Shown here piece after piece: positions 5,171-5,222 of a DNA stretch of 5,222 bases. Made by a program: the position numbers and the translations under genes. Numbering within the stretch: the first letter of the stretch is position 1; the number at the start of each line of letters is the position of its first letter. The DNA lies in contig CAMLRJ010000289.1 in assembly GCA_946482345.1 (NCBI GenBank), positions 1 through 5,222 on the forward strand, written 5' to 3'. This DNA is from an uncultured Cellvibrio sp. (GTDB lineage: Bacteria > Pseudomonadota > Gammaproteobacteria > Pseudomonadales > Cellvibrionaceae). The notes below the pieces were generated by a model, which ran no database searches, was not told the origin of the DNA, and saw only the letters and a program-made list of their open reading frames with translations.

Positions 5171-5222
5171 CTAGCCCCTCACTCTGCCCTCTGATGGTTC
5201 GGCATCCAAGCCAAAAGCGGTG
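5171..5222 (-). CDS. lysC: Aspartokinase, C-terminal end only (partial)
   Basis: The frame ending in TAG at 5173-5171 encodes TAFGLDAEPSEGRVRG before the window edge. TAF.LD resembles what I recall of the end of pseudomonad aspartokinase (..ALHTAF.LD..), the final helix of the second ACT domain. LysC phosphorylates aspartate at the entry to lysine, threonine and methionine synthesis. The call leans on context, since lysC directly precedes csrA(rsmA) in Pseudomonas; 16 residues alone are not decisive. The other two minus frames also stop soon after the edge. A GGGC-CTA-GCCC palindrome spans the stop, but no T-tract follows, so it is not a clear terminator. Confidence 0.55.
   Translation of the reverse strand, partial: TAFGLDAEPSEGRVRG

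Overview
The window looks like ordinary housekeeping chromosome from a gammaproteobacterium of moderate to low GC. The closest model I can name is the Pseudomonas/Cellvibrio side of the class. This rests on two gene orders known from Pseudomonas: SPOR protein - cvpA - purF - metZ, and lysC - csrA(rsmA) - tRNA-Ser(GCU). It also rests on a CsrA whose first 38 residues nearly match the enterobacterial protein. The species cannot be fixed from the sequence alone.

Every confident gene lies on the minus strand, so transcription runs from high to low coordinates. From the right edge: the last 16 or so codons of a probable aspartokinase gene (lysC); a 211-base leader; csrA with a strong terminator; a tRNA-Ser(GCU) with its own promoter and terminator; a 190-base gap; then a four-gene cluster of a SPOR-domain membrane protein, cvpA, purF and metZ. 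A tRNA-Val(GAC) with its own promoter and terminator follows. The last 230 bases at the left edge are intergenic DNA packed with inverted repeats, including a REP-like palindrome. An uncertain reading frame lies at the extreme left.

The cluster joins purine synthesis (purF, first committed step; cvpA is its classic operon partner) to methionine synthesis (metZ, direct sulfhydrylation of O-succinylhomoserine) and a cell-envelope SPOR protein. purF and metZ are only 14 bases apart and surely cotranscribed. The cvpA-purF junction holds a hairpin with a T-tract whose first arm is the end of the cvpA reading frame. This could set purF-metZ expression according to cvpA translation. An extended -10 element ahead of cvpA could start transcription independently of the SPOR gene. 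Two genes use non-ATG starts (metZ TTG, SPOR gene GTG), each placed by a clear AGGAG.

I found no mobile element, CRISPR array, defence cassette or clearly undescribed system. The points worth a second look are regulatory: the hairpin cluster at 99-216, the cvpA-stop hairpin, GGA motifs around csrA, and the apparent absence of folC upstream of the SPOR gene.
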